Source: Saprospiraceae bacterium (GTDB taxonomy: Bacteria > Bacteroidota > Bacteroidia > Chitinophagales > Saprospiraceae). Taken from it: 64,000 nucleotides of DNA. Positions 9,327 to 18,383 of this stretch are shown here, piece by piece. The position numbers and the translations under genes are program-made. The stretch is taken from assembly GCA_041392805.1 (NCBI GenBank), contig JAWKLJ010000001.1, positions 3,162,001 through 3,226,000 on the forward strand, given 5' to 3'. Under the pieces are notes generated by a model. It ran no database searches, was not told where the DNA came from, and saw only the letters and a program-made list of their open reading frames with translations. Numbering within the stretch: the first letter of the stretch is position 1; each line of letters opens with the position of its first letter.

Positions 9327-10013
9327 GTGAGGCATCTACTCGTAAGCTCCTTATTTTTTTTCATGCTATTGCCGTCTGCTTTTACCCAACAACGCTTTAA
9401 TGCAGGGGTTGTGCTTGGTGCCAATTTTGCCCAGATAGACGGCGATTATCAATTTGGCTTCCATAAAAAAGGCATCATGACTGGCGCACGAGCAATTGCC
9501 TATCTCAATCCATGGCTGGAAATGAATATCGACCTGCTTTATAGCCAACGAGGAGCCAAACAATCTTACAGAAAAAACCCTATCGTAGCCATTGATCTCA
9601 ATTATGTTGAAAGTGTTTTCCTCCTCAATTTTAAGATTCCTGCCAAAGGTGATTTGGAAAAAGATCCGAAAGGTCGAAAAAAAAAGCAACTCAACGAGTT
9701 CCGCCCTTTTCATCTCCAATTAGGTGTTTCTTATGGCAGATTGGTTAATTCAACGGTTTCTACCGGAAATGCCCCTCGTTCTCCTTTCTTGCCCCAACTA
9801 GAAGTTTCTTTCCAGGAAATGAGGGAGCACTTCAACAGAAATGACCTTAGTGTTGTCCCCGGAGTTTCCTATTTTTTCAGCCGCAATATAGGCGTCACTT
9901 TTCACGCCTACTTCCCCACGCGATCCTTGTATGATAAGGAACAGTTTCCAGATCGAATATCAAGATCCATGCGATCCTTTTTCTATTCTTTGCAATTGGC
10001 CTATTTATTATAA
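9327..10013 (+). CDS. PorT-family outer-membrane beta-barrel protein (GTG start)
   Basis: Predicted 228-residue outer-membrane barrel. The signal peptide MRHLLVSSLFFFMLLPSAFT is followed by alternating amphipathic strands beginning NAGVVLGANFAQIDGDYQFG, the usual opening of the Bacteroidota outer-membrane beta-barrel (PorT-like) family. The sequence ends in an aromatic-rich strand (FFYSLQLAYLL), as barrels do. The start is GTG at 9327; it gives a complete signal peptide and no upstream ATG fits. Specific function unknown. Confidence 0.8.
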   Translation: MRHLLVSSLFFFMLLPSAFTQQRFNAGVVLGANFAQIDGDYQFGFHKKGIMTGARAIAYLNPWLEMNIDLLYSQRGAKQSYRKNPIVAIDLNYVESVFLLNFKIPAKGDLEKDPKGRKKKQLNEFRPFHLQLGVSYGRLVNSTVSTGNAPRSPFLPQLEVSFQEMREHFNRNDLSVVPGVSYFFSRNIGVTFHAYFPTRSLYDKEQFPDRISRSMRSFFYSLQLAYLL

Positions 10014-10417
10014 ATTCAGCACTGGCATCAGACTTTATGTATGCTAACATTTTGCTTTGCTGCTAAGTCAAAGAAGGATTCATTTTGGCCAAAAGCCTTA
10101 GAAACAGGACTGAACGCCCGAACTTATTCTTGCCAACAATTGTTTTTATTCAGAATCGTTATATACTGAGATAAAGTACCTGTCAGAGAACCATCAAGTG
10201 TTGGTCTCTTTACCAATGCATCAATTTTGTTGAAAACGTGAAAAAAATTAGCTTAAATCCTATTGCAAGTTAAATGTGTGTTAAAGTCAATAACAAGCGC
10301 CTTCAGATTAGGTAAATTTGTAAGCTTATAGGGTTATTCTTTTGATTGAAGATTATACATTTCAAGTTTTCAATCAAAAATCAACTCTTTTTCTAAAACC
10401 AGGATAACTAGTTTTGC
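10014..10417. other. Intergenic region before the histidine kinase
   Basis: About 400 bp without a credible ORF. The only feature I can support is the -7 candidate near its right end. A weak imperfect hairpin (around 10191-10211) is also present, with no clear role. Confidence 0.5.
10313..10320 (+). promoter_or_regulatory. Candidate -7 element for the two-component operon
   Basis: TAAATTTG matches TAnnTTTG, 97 bp before the kinase start. No TTG lies at the expected -33 position, so confidence is moderate. Confidence 0.4.
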
Positions 10418-11944
10418 ATGAATAAGAAGGCAATTTGGATGATTGTGGGCATCATGGCGGCAGCTGTCATCGGAGTGGTATGGCTACAAATAGATTTGAT
10501 TGGAACCGCAATTAAGGTCAACCAAGAAAAATTTGACAATAAGGTTCGCTCTGCTATTAATGCCGTAGTAGACCGATTGATTCAAGAGGAAGAGATTAAC
10601 GCCTTTGACTATACCATGAACGGTTTCGTAAATAGTTTCTGGGACCGTACAGATATCAATCCATCATCAATGGATAAAATCGTAACGGAAATGTTGGATT
10701 TATCTATTTCGATGAGGTCTGGTAATATTGACAAATCCACCAGCCTGCAGCTTTTAAAGAGTCAGGTCCACAATGACCTTGGCAGCAATAGATTATGTCC
10801 AAATTGTCTGCGGCCCAAGAATGAAAAATTGGCCAAAATGATGTCTATGAACGCTCATAACCCATTGGATGAGCGGATAAAGCTGGATCGTTTAAAAGTG
10901 ATTATTCGCAGAGAACTAGAAGACAAAGGTTTAGAAACAAAATACAACTATGGCATATACTCCAATCAAAATAAATCCTTTGTGATTGTGAATGACCATT
11001 TTGTCGTACCGGAAGAAAACCAGCCTAGTTTTGACCAACTCCGAAAATCTAATTTCAAAGTTCACCTTTTTAGAAATGAGATGCCATCTCCCGGCTTGCT
11101 TTATATAGAATTCCCTAATCAGAATAGTCTGGTTTGGGGTGATCTTTTGCCTAACCTCATTGGCACCCTTCTTTTTAGTGCCCTGATTCTGTTCTGTTTT
11201 GGTTATTCCGTCAATGTGATCTTCCACCAAAAGAAACTCTCGGAAATGAAGACGGACTTCATCAATAACATGACGCATGAGTTCAAAACCCCAATTGCCA
11301 CCATTTCCCTGGCAGCCGATTCGATCACCAGTCCGATGATTTCTTCCAACCAGGAAAAAGTTCAACGCTTCGCCAACATAATAAAACAGGAAAATAAACG
11401 TATGAATAATCAGGTGGAGAAAGTTTTGCAAATGGCCCAAATAGACCGAAAGGAGGTCTCCATAAAGGTCTCGCAAGTAAACCTCCACGAAATTATTGCT
11501 AGAGCAGTTGAAAACATTGAGTTGCAGGTCGAAAAAAGGGATGGCCGCGCCTCCGCAACAATGGGAGCCATGCACCCTATCATTGAAGGCGATATGACGC
11601 ATATTTCAAACGTGATCAATAATCTTTTGGATAATGCCAACAAATATTCTCCTGAAAAACCTGATATTTCTGTGGCTACCCAGGATGTAGCAAATGGCGT
11701 TCAAGTGATTGTAACCGATAAAGGAATGGGAATGAGCAAGGAATCCAGAAAACACATTTTCGACAAATTCTATCGCGTACATACCGGAAACTTACACGAT
11801 GTCAAGGGCTTCGGACTGGGACTGAGTTATGTAAAGGCGATTATGGATGCCCATAAAGGTCAAATTGATGTTAAAAGTGAATTGGGAAAAGGGAGCAGCT
11901 TTATCCTCACTTTTCCGCACCAACCGCAAGGCTTAAATCATTAA
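10418..11944 (+). CDS. Membrane sensor histidine kinase with CPNC motif in its sensor domain
   Basis: Sensor kinase of 508 residues. Membrane helices at about residues 7-24 and 244-268 enclose a periplasmic sensor of about 220 residues. The catalytic part has the H-box with phospho-accepting His287 (NNMTHEFKTPIA), N-box (NNLLDNANKYSP), G1 (VTDKGMGM), F-box (HIFDKFYRV) and G2 (GFGLGLSYVKAI), so it should be active. No HAMP domain is evident between helix 2 and the H-box. The sensor carries CPNC at 127-130. It precedes an OmpR-type regulator by 39 bp. The pair resembles the Bacteroides RprX/RprY type, but orthology is not shown by sequence alone. Confidence 0.95.
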   Translation: MNKKAIWMIVGIMAAAVIGVVWLQIDLIGTAIKVNQEKFDNKVRSAINAVVDRLIQEEEINAFDYTMNGFVNSFWDRTDINPSSMDKIVTEMLDLSISMRSGNIDKSTSLQLLKSQVHNDLGSNRLCPNCLRPKNEKLAKMMSMNAHNPLDERIKLDRLKVIIRRELEDKGLETKYNYGIYSNQNKSFVIVNDHFVVPEENQPSFDQLRKSNFKVHLFRNEMPSPGLLYIEFPNQNSLVWGDLLPNLIGTLLFSALILFCFGYSVNVIFHQKKLSEMKTDFINNMTHEFKTPIATISLAADSITSPMISSNQEKVQRFANIIKQENKRMNNQVEKVLQMAQIDRKEVSIKVSQVNLHEIIARAVENIELQVEKRDGRASATMGAMHPIIEGDMTHISNVINNLLDNANKYSPEKPDISVATQDVANGVQVIVTDKGMGMSKESRKHIFDKFYRVHTGNLHDVKGFGLGLSYVKAIMDAHKGQIDVKSELGKGSSFILTFPHQPQGLNH

Positions 11945-11983
11945 ATAATAAAATACCAAAAGCTAAACCGAAAAATCATACAT

Positions 11984-12706
11984 ATGGCTAATAACAGAAT
12001 CTTACTGGTTGAAGACGATCAAAATTTCGGTGATGTACTGCGTTCTTACCTGGAGATGCACACCTATGATGTAACACTGGCCACAGATGGCGCACAAGGA
12101 CTAGATAGTTATAATAAAGGCGAATATGATCTTTGCATTTTTGATGTAATGATGCCTCGTAAAGATGGGTTTACCCTGGCTAAGGAAATTCGGGAGAAAG
12201 ATATGGAGATGCCTATTATCTTTTTGACGGCCAGAACCATGAAAGATGATGTGTTACAGGGCTTTAAAATTGGGGCTGATGACTACATTACCAAACCCTT
12301 TAATTCCGAAGAGTTATTGTATCGCATTCAAGCCGTTCTTAAACGAAGCCAACAAAAAGCTGATCCAAGAGAAGAAGTTAAAGAATTTCGCATAGGAAAG
12401 TATCATTTCAATTTTCCGCTCCGTATTTTAACTTATACGCCGCATGGAGCCGATGAAGACAAAGCAAAACTTTCTCCCAAAGAAGCGCAGTTGTTGCGAA
12501 TGTTTGCGATGTATATGAATGATATCCTGCCTCGTTCTGAAGCCTTAACCAAAATCTGGGGCGAAGACAACTACTTCACTGCCAGGAGTATGGATGTTTT
12601 TGTGACCAAATTGAGGAAATATTTAAGCAAGGATGAGAATATCGAAATTGTCAATATTCATGGCAATGGATTTCAGCTTTTGGTCAAGTCCGAAGAAGAA
12701 GCTTAA
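11984..12706 (+). CDS. OmpR-family response regulator
   Basis: DNA-binding regulator of 240 residues. The receiver domain (1-120) has the acidic pair D11/D12, phospho-acceptor Asp54 (CIFDVMMP), switch Thr82 and Lys104. The C-terminal winged helix (about 135-236) has the recognition-helix region RSMDVFVTKLRKYL. It is co-transcribed with the kinase just upstream, its likely partner. The unit ends in a strong intrinsic terminator 115 bp downstream. Confidence 0.96.
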   Translation: MANNRILLVEDDQNFGDVLRSYLEMHTYDVTLATDGAQGLDSYNKGEYDLCIFDVMMPRKDGFTLAKEIREKDMEMPIIFLTARTMKDDVLQGFKIGADDYITKPFNSEELLYRIQAVLKRSQQKADPREEVKEFRIGKYHFNFPLRILTYTPHGADEDKAKLSPKEAQLLRMFAMYMNDILPRSEALTKIWGEDNYFTARSMDVFVTKLRKYLSKDENIEIVNIHGNGFQLLVKSEEEA

Positions 12707-12820
12707 AAGCTTTCTTGCACAGAGTGTTGGAGTTATGGTTCTAAGTTTATATATTTGGGATCGTAAATGTGATGATTCTCTCATTTGAGTCAAAAAATAG
12801 TTTTTGGGATTATGATTATG

Positions 12821-12856
12821 GCTGGGTAGCAAAAACACTGCTACCCGGCTTTTTTA
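12821..12856 (+). terminator. Intrinsic terminator of the two-component operon
   Basis: An 11-bp stem (12821-12831 with 12839-12849, one G-U pair) with a 7-base loop is followed at once by TTTTTTATTT. This is the clearest Rho-independent terminator in the window and separates the kinase/regulator unit from pyrD. Confidence 0.9.
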
Positions 12857-12875
12857 TTTCCCTTTGTAAGGATCA

Positions 12876-13946
12876 ATGCATTACTTTAGTACCTCTAAAC
12901 GCCTGCTACACGTGTATAAAGCCATTCTTAAACCTGTCCTTTTTTTATTACCCGCCGAAAAAGCGCATCAGCTTACCGTCACCCTACTGCAATGGGTGCT
13001 TTCCATCCCCTTGATCAATAGCTTGTTCCGATCCTTTTACCAACTAGATTCACCACTACTTCAACGTGAGGTCATGGGGCTATCGTTCAAAAATCCAATA
13101 GGCCTCGCTGCCGGATTTGATAAAGATGGGAAATATTTTAAGTCGATGGCCTCCTTGGGCTTCGGGTTTATTGAGGTGGGGACCGTTACCCCAAAAGGGC
13201 AGGAAGGGAACCCGCAACCCCGGCTATTTCGCTTGCCCGCCGACCAAGCCCTGATCAATCGGATGGGGTTTAACAATGAAGGGGTGGAGGCGCTCATCAG
13301 CCGCCTCCGACAAGGTAAAATTGAAAATGTAATTATTGGTGGCAATATTGGTAAAAATAAAATCACACCTAACGACCAGGCAAATCAGGATTATGTTGAC
13401 TGTTTCGAGGCGCTTTTTCCCTATGTCGACTATTTTGTTGTCAATGTCAGTTCCCCGAATACCCCTAACCTCCGAGACCTCCAGGAAAAAGCTCCCCTCA
13501 CGGCCTTGCTTTCCCAATTACAAGACCTCAACCGACAACAAACGCATCCTAAACCTATGCTGCTGAAAATCGCCCCAGACCTTACGAATGGACAACTGGA
13601 TGATATCATTGACATCATTGTCACAACGGGCATTGACGGCATTATTGCGACCAATACGACCATTAGCAGAGAGGGATTACAAACCCCATCCTCCAATCTC
13701 GATACTATTGGTGCCGGAGGCTTGAGCGGACAACCCGTCAAACAGCGGTCGACGGAAGTTATTCGCTATTTGAGAAATAAATTACCTGAACAAACAGTGA
13801 TTATTGGTGTGGGAGGCATCCACTCTGCCAAGGATGCCCTGGAGAAACTCGGTGCAGGGGCTGATTTGATACAAATCTACACCGGCTTGATCTATGAAGG
13901 TCCCGGTCTGCTGAAAAAAATCAAACAAGCATTATTATCCACCTAA
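12876..13946 (+). CDS. pyrD: Dihydroorotate dehydrogenase (quinone), class 2
   Basis: Oxidises dihydroorotate to orotate in pyrimidine synthesis, passing electrons to membrane quinone through FMN. The 356-residue length fits class 2. The N-terminal amphipathic helices (LHVYKAILKPVLFLLPAEKAH) attach the enzyme to the membrane. Then come the FMN barrel motifs GLAAGFDKDGKYFKSM and VEVGTVTPKGQ-like IEVGTVTPKGQ, and the catalytic-serine region NVSSPNTPNLRDLQ. FMN phosphate-binding GVGGI and GADLIQIYTG are near the end. It is a single gene starting just after a terminator; its own promoter must overlap that short gap, but I cannot identify it. Confidence 0.97.
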   Translation: MHYFSTSKRLLHVYKAILKPVLFLLPAEKAHQLTVTLLQWVLSIPLINSLFRSFYQLDSPLLQREVMGLSFKNPIGLAAGFDKDGKYFKSMASLGFGFIEVGTVTPKGQEGNPQPRLFRLPADQALINRMGFNNEGVEALISRLRQGKIENVIIGGNIGKNKITPNDQANQDYVDCFEALFPYVDYFVVNVSSPNTPNLRDLQEKAPLTALLSQLQDLNRQQTHPKPMLLKIAPDLTNGQLDDIIDIIVTTGIDGIIATNTTISREGLQTPSSNLDTIGAGGLSGQPVKQRSTEVIRYLRNKLPEQTVIIGVGGIHSAKDALEKLGAGADLIQIYTGLIYEGPGLLKKIKQALLST

Positions 13947-14043
13947 CGGCGCCCTAATGGAAATAAACGGATGAATTTGCCTTTCCCTTCCATTTATCAA
14001 ATTCTGGCACCCTTTTTGTTTTTAGCTATTCAAATCATTTCGG

Positions 14044-14098
14044 TTCTCTGACAATTTCTGCGCTTTTGAGTCAAGGGAAAGCAAAAATTGTCAAAGAA
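14044..14098. repeat. Dispersed hairpin repeat, TCTCTGACAATTT family
   Basis: Imperfect 18-bp inverted repeat (14044-14061 with 14081-14098, 16 of 18 positions match) around a 19-base loop, downstream of pyrD. The opening bases TTCTCTGACAATTT recur at 27057, 48026 and 59928, always outside genes. It could also serve as a terminator-like structure for pyrD. Confidence 0.6.
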
Positions 14099-14141
14099 TA
14101 ATAATTTCATCTCATTGCTACCCATTTAAGCCCGTAACAGC

Positions 14142-14249
14142 ATGATGCCTAATCATTCGAACTATCTAAAAGACTTTCGGTTTTGGTTTTTACTCGCTTC
14201 CTTCCTTATTTTGGCAGCCCTGATCTTGCAGGCCTATCCAATGGCATAA
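14142..14249 (+). CDS. Possible 35-residue single-helix membrane protein
   Basis: An ATG at 14142 opens a 35-codon frame (MMPNHSNYLKDFRFW ...) with a polar, charged start and one strong hydrophobic helix (FLLASFLILAALILQA), ending in TAA at 14249, just before the nadC stop on the other strand. Length and topology fit a small bacterial membrane protein. No clear ribosome site or promoter supports it, and no family is recognised. It may be chance. Confidence 0.35.
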   Translation: MMPNHSNYLKDFRFWFLLASFLILAALILQAYPMA

Positions 14250-14253
14250 TTCC

Positions 14254-15123
14254 TTATTCCTTTATAATCTTCAAACTCAAATCGAGGCTACTTGAAGAAT
14301 GAGTTAGTGCCCCAACAGAAATGTAGTCGACACCGGTTTGAGCAACTTTTCGGACATTATAAATATTAATGCCACCAGAAGCTTCCGTTTCATATTGCTT
14401 GTCGATGGTAGCAATCGCTTCTTCCAACAAGGGTATCTCAAAATTATCTAGCATGATGCGGTCCACTTTCCCGACTTGCATCACTTCAAATAATTCAACC
14501 AAGTTGCGTACTTCGATCGTAATTTCCTGGGACAACTGATTTTCGTAAAGGTATTTCTCAACGGTCTCAATGGCCTGCCGAATTCCCCCACAGGCATCAA
14601 TATGGTTGTCCTTTATCATTATTCGGTCATAAAGCCCATCTCGATAGTTTTCGCAACCGCCCAAACGAACCGCCCATTTCTCGAGAAATCGAAAATTCGG
14701 GGTCGTTTTCCGGGTATCCAGTATTTTGACTGGCAAGTCTTCCACTTCAAAGGTAAAATGGTTACTCTTTGTTGCAATGCCGCTCATCCGCTGCATGGTA
14801 TTGAGGACCAAGCGTTCTGCTTTTAAAAGCGCCTGTGAATTACAGCTGACGATAAAAGCAACGTCCCCTGCATCGACCGGACTGCCATCTTGTTTGAATA
14901 CCTCTATTTCATAAGTAGGATCCACCTTCTTAAAAATAGCTTCTGCCACTGCTATTCCCGCAATAACGCCAGGGTCTTTTACCAAAAGTTGCGCTTTACT
15001 TCGGGCCTGAGGAGGGATGCACGCAAGTGAAGTATGATCGCCATCTCCTACATCTTCTTGCAAGGCCAAATCAATAAAATGATCAATTTTAGTGGCTAAA
15101 TCTGATGCTTCGTTAATAACCAT
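14254..15123 (-). CDS. nadC: Nicotinate-nucleotide pyrophosphorylase (carboxylating)
   Basis: Quinolinate phosphoribosyltransferase, which converts quinolinate and PRPP to nicotinate mononucleotide in de novo NAD synthesis. The 289-residue length is normal. Characteristic segments are EDVGDGDHTS near the N-terminus, ERLVLNTMQRMSGIAT, the substrate loop DTRKTTPNFRFLEKWAV, and KDNHIDACGG. The end has EASGGINIYNVRKVAQTGVD and SVGALTHSS of the C-terminal barrel. A -7 promoter element lies about 28 bp upstream, which fits the chosen ATG. No nadA or nadB is nearby, so the pathway genes are not clustered here. Confidence 0.97.
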   Translation of the reverse strand: MVINEASDLATKIDHFIDLALQEDVGDGDHTSLACIPPQARSKAQLLVKDPGVIAGIAVAEAIFKKVDPTYEIEVFKQDGSPVDAGDVAFIVSCNSQALLKAERLVLNTMQRMSGIATKSNHFTFEVEDLPVKILDTRKTTPNFRFLEKWAVRLGGCENYRDGLYDRIMIKDNHIDACGGIRQAIETVEKYLYENQLSQEITIEVRNLVELFEVMQVGKVDRIMLDNFEIPLLEEAIATIDKQYETEASGGINIYNVRKVAQTGVDYISVGALTHSSSSLDLSLKIIKE

Positions 15124-15150
15124 TTTCTTATAGCTTGTTTAATTTTCGCG

Positions 15151-15158
15151 CAAAGATA
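15151..15158 (-). promoter_or_regulatory. Candidate -7 element for nadC
   Basis: The minus strand reads TATCTTTG, an exact TAnnTTTG match, 28 bp upstream of the nadC start, giving a leader of about 21 nt. Confidence 0.6.
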
Positions 15159-15180
15159 CGGAAAATTACTATCGGAAAAC

Positions 15181-15906
15181 CTAAAACAAAATCCCGAGGC
15201 GAATCGTGACGCTATTATTGGTTCCTTTAGATTTCTCTTTTACCGTACCACGTTGCGGATCAAACACCTGGCCTTTGTCGTCCGTAGCATCTGTAAACCC
15301 AACTTGAAAACCTAAGCCAGCGATCAAACTAGTATTGTCTGATAGACCGTATTCAATGCCGGCGCCAATACCCCAAGCCAGGTTAAGGCCGTTCACTTCC
15401 TTGCGAATGTTGTATTTTTCGCCATCATCTTTTACGCCAGTACCTTCGATCGTTCCTCTGGCTTGGGTTTTGAGGCCAATCGTGATGGCTGGTTCCATGA
15501 AATAGCGCATATAGCCGAATTCGCGGGTGCGGAGCTTTAAACCAACGGGGATCTCCAAATACTGAATACTGTATTTGAGTTTGACATTATTGGGTAGGGT
15601 ATCTAACGAAGAGGGCAGGTCGGAATTGGGCCAGTAAGAGCCGCCGTAATCGTGGAGTAGTGTGCCTCCATTGTTAAAATAAAAACCGATCCCACTAGTA
15701 AAGGCGTAGTTCTCACGGAAGTAATATTCTCCTGTCATGCCAAGTTTTAGGCCGAGGTTAGTACCACTTGGGTTAATTTTTGAGACATTCGTATTCATCC
15801 AACTAAAAGAAGGACTCAATTGAAATCCAAAGCGAATGTCATCTTGAGCTATCATTGACAAACTTAGCGATAAAAAGGCTGCTATGGCAACAATTTTTTT
15901 CATCAT
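15181..15906 (-). CDS. PorT-family outer-membrane beta-barrel protein
   Basis: Predicted outer-membrane barrel of 241 residues from the chosen ATG at 15906. That start gives a clean signal peptide (MMKKIVAIAAFLSLSLSMIA) directly before DDIRFGFQLSPSFSWM; an ATG 45 bp upstream would add a hydrophilic leader and overlap the leader expected from the promoter at 15949. The body has alternating strands typical of Bacteroidota porin-family barrels (YFRENYAFTSGIGFYF, EYGLSDNTSLIAGLGF), ending in SVTIRLGILF. Function unknown. It is divergent from gldB. Confidence 0.85.
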   Translation of the reverse strand: MMKKIVAIAAFLSLSLSMIAQDDIRFGFQLSPSFSWMNTNVSKINPSGTNLGLKLGMTGEYYFRENYAFTSGIGFYFNNGGTLLHDYGGSYWPNSDLPSSLDTLPNNVKLKYSIQYLEIPVGLKLRTREFGYMRYFMEPAITIGLKTQARGTIEGTGVKDDGEKYNIRKEVNGLNLAWGIGAGIEYGLSDNTSLIAGLGFQVGFTDATDDKGQVFDPQRGTVKEKSKGTNNSVTIRLGILF

Positions 15907-15948
15907 TATGCAGTTTTTTGATTCATGAGCTAGCTGTGTATTAAACAA

Positions 15949-15956
15949 CAAAACTA
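15949..15956 (-). promoter_or_regulatory. Candidate -7 element for the barrel gene
   Basis: The minus strand reads TAGTTTTG (TAnnTTTG), 43 bp before the preferred ATG at 15906. No -33 TTG is found. It supports the shorter start. Confidence 0.45.
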
Positions 15957-16189
15957 TGCTGATTATTTTCTTGTTGTATTTAGACGGCTTAATTTATACT
16001 TGTAACAAAAGCGAAAAGCGTTTCCATAAAATACAAAGTTATAGCTTGTAAGTTTAATATCTAATTTTTTAGGAATCATAAAAAAAATAAACCTTATCGC
16101 TTCAAACTTTAAAAATGGTGAAATAATAAGTTTACATTCCTAAGAAATGCGCTCTGGAAGGGAAATCAATCAATCAAATAAACCTTAAA

Positions 16190-17233
16190 ATGAACGATAG
16201 GATTAATCTAATCGCCATCTGCTTTCTGCTTGTACTATTTAGTGCCTGCCAACAATCCTCTCAAAAAGTGGTACCCGACGTTTCAGGAATAAATGTTGAT
16301 CTAAAGATCGACCGTTTTGAACAAGCGCTCTTCAGTATAGATACTAGTCGCCTGGAAGAAGGATTGGCCGAATTAGAAAAAAGATTCCCCGAATTTAGTG
16401 AAGTTTATTTCAAGTATGTGCTGGGATCAAAAGATGAGGAAGTTGCGCCAGAGGGGCACCTCGCCTACATGCGTGGTTTTCTGAGTCACCCGGGGCTCAT
16501 TCATTTATATGATACCTGCCTGCAAGTCTACCCCAATCTAAATGAAATCGAAGCAGAACTGGAACAGGCCATGCGCTTTTACAAATACTACTTCCCGAAT
16601 GAAGAGGTTCCTCATTTTACAACTTTTATTTCTGAATATTCCATTGCTGCTTTTATTTATCCGGAGAACGCCTTGGGGATAGGACTCGATTTTTTCCTGG
16701 GTGCAGATTACCCCTATTGGAAATACAATCCTCAAAATCCCAATTTTTCGGATTATATGGTGCGAACCAATAACAGGGATCACCTCGTTTCCAAAGCTAT
16801 CCAGCCATTAATTGAAGATCATCTGGGAGAAGCCCCTGGTGAAAGACTACTTGATTTGATGATCCACAATGGGAAAAAGCTGTATATTCGCGACCTCCTA
16901 ATCCCATATGCGCCTGATACAGTTTTATTAGAAATGACGCCCCTACAAGTACAGTGGTTGAAAGATAATGAATTCAATATTTGGACTCATTTTATAGGAG
17001 AGAAGCTCCTGTATTCCAGTGAATTCAGAAAAATTAGAAAACTAGTAGATTATAGCCCAACGGGGCCCTCAGATATGCCTCCTGAAGCGCCTGGCAGAAT
17101 GGGTAACTGGATAGGTTGGCAAATTGTTAAACGTTTTATGGTACAACACCCCACTATGAGCGTCCAAGAGTTGATCGACCTACGTAATTCACAATTAATC
17201 CTTGAGGAATCCAAATTTAAGCCTAGACACTAA
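16190..17233 (+). CDS. gldB: Gliding motility lipoprotein GldB
   Basis: Membrane lipoprotein of 347 residues needed for gliding in Flavobacterium, where gldB mutants do not move; its exact biochemical role is not settled. A lipoprotein signal peptide ends in the lipobox FSAC with Cys20. GldB-like segments include DLKIDRFEQALFSID, FYKYYFPNEEVPHFTTFISEY, and the C-terminal GRMGNWIGWQIVKRFM. Its presence suggests a gliding or T9SS-bearing cell, in line with the T9SS tail protein at 4983. The next gene starts 62 bp downstream and may be co-transcribed. Confidence 0.9.
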   Translation: MNDRINLIAICFLLVLFSACQQSSQKVVPDVSGINVDLKIDRFEQALFSIDTSRLEEGLAELEKRFPEFSEVYFKYVLGSKDEEVAPEGHLAYMRGFLSHPGLIHLYDTCLQVYPNLNEIEAELEQAMRFYKYYFPNEEVPHFTTFISEYSIAAFIYPENALGIGLDFFLGADYPYWKYNPQNPNFSDYMVRTNNRDHLVSKAIQPLIEDHLGEAPGERLLDLMIHNGKKLYIRDLLIPYAPDTVLLEMTPLQVQWLKDNEFNIWTHFIGEKLLYSSEFRKIRKLVDYSPTGPSDMPPEAPGRMGNWIGWQIVKRFMVQHPTMSVQELIDLRNSQLILEESKFKPRH

Positions 17234-17294
17234 AAAAGTCCTATTTTTGTTATTATCTGGGGGTTCAAACGAAATAACATCAAAACGTACTATT

Positions 17295-18248
17295 ATGAGA
17301 AAAAGAGCTATTCCCGTCGTTGATTTATCCAAATTCACGGATGGAACGGCAGCAGAACGAAAAGCTTTTGTCAAGGAACTGGGAGATGCTTTTCATGAAA
17401 TCGGTTTTGTAGGGGTAATCAATCACGGTATTCCTCAAACCTTGATCGATAAATTTTATGCCCAATCCAAGGCTTTTTTTGCGATGCCTACTGATCTAAA
17501 AAGAAAGTACGAGGTAGCGGGGTTAGCTGGCCAGCGGGGTTATACCTCCTTTGGAAAAGAACACGCCAAGCAGTCGGAAGTGGCTGACCTCAAAGAGTTT
17601 TTTCAAATTGGTCAGGAAGTAGCTCCTGACCATGCACAAGCAGACCTTTATCCTGCCAATATCCATATAGCAGAGGCGCCCGTTTTTACGGAAACGGGCA
17701 TAGCATTGTTCCGTGCTTTCGAAAAAGCGGGAGGAGAACTATTGCGGGCTATTGCCATTCACCTGGATTTAGGAGAAGCTTATTTTGATGAAAAAATAGA
17801 AGATGGCAATAGTATTTTGAGGGCTATTCACTATCCTCCCATTACTGTGGCGCCTGCATCAGCCATCAGAGCGGAGCAACACGAGGACATCAATTTGATT
17901 ACCCTCTTGGTTGGCGCTTCGGCAGGAGGCCTACAACTATTGAATATGGAAGGACAATGGTTAGATATCACACCTGAAGAAGATGAAATTGTGATAAATG
18001 TTGGCGATATGCTTCAGCGCCTAACGAACAATTACTTGAAGTCTACCACTCATAGAGTTATTAATCCGCCTAAAGAAGAATGGCATTTACCCCGTTTGTC
18101 TATTCCTTTTTTCCTACATCCAAAAGGTCACATGGATTTGACTTGTCTGGACAAATGTGTAGATGAAGAACATCCACTGGCATACGAACCTATTACGGCT
18201 GGGGAATACCTAGATGAGCGACTACGTGAAATCGGGCTAAAAAAGTAG
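17295..18248 (+). CDS. Isopenicillin-N-synthase-family Fe(II)/2-oxoglutarate dioxygenase
   Basis: Non-haem iron oxygenase of 317 residues. The N-terminal DIOX_N part (IPVVDLSKFTDGTAAERKAF ... GFVGVINHGIP) is followed by the double-stranded helix, with the iron ligands His196, Asp198 (EQHEDINL) and His253 (TTHRVINP), and the 2-oxoglutarate-binding RLS at 267-269. All key residues are present, so it should be active; the substrate is unknown. An in-frame ATG 93 bp upstream overlaps gldB and adds a non-conserved leader, so I take the ATG at 17295, where the conserved domain starts at once. Confidence 0.9.
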   Translation: MRKRAIPVVDLSKFTDGTAAERKAFVKELGDAFHEIGFVGVINHGIPQTLIDKFYAQSKAFFAMPTDLKRKYEVAGLAGQRGYTSFGKEHAKQSEVADLKEFFQIGQEVAPDHAQADLYPANIHIAEAPVFTETGIALFRAFEKAGGELLRAIAIHLDLGEAYFDEKIEDGNSILRAIHYPPITVAPASAIRAEQHEDINLITLLVGASAGGLQLLNMEGQWLDITPEEDEIVINVGDMLQRLTNNYLKSTTHRVINPPKEEWHLPRLSIPFFLHPKGHMDLTCLDKCVDEEHPLAYEPITAGEYLDERLREIGLKK

Positions 18249-18353
18249 GGGAAATCCTGCCAAAAATCGTTTGAAGGATAGTTTCTTGATTTTTAATCCT
18301 ATAATTATTGTGTTCAAAGTTAAATTGGGCACCATATTATTTCTTGAAGTTGT

Positions 18354-18361
18354 TACCTTTG
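18354..18361 (+). promoter_or_regulatory. Candidate -7 element for tatA
   Basis: TACCTTTG matches TAnnTTTG, 23 bp before the tatA ATG, giving a leader of about 16 nt. The nearest upstream TTG (18325-18327) is 26 bp away, longer than optimal. Confidence 0.5.
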
Positions 18362-18383
18362 TAATTCATAAAATCACTGAAAT

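Noticed and set aside
10931..11602. 223-residue minus-strand frame
   Set aside because: Antisense to the histidine kinase, whose H- and N-boxes lie in the same stretch.
17202..17294. Upstream start of the Fe/2-oxoglutarate dioxygenase
   Set aside because: The added 31 residues overlap gldB and are not part of the conserved domain.
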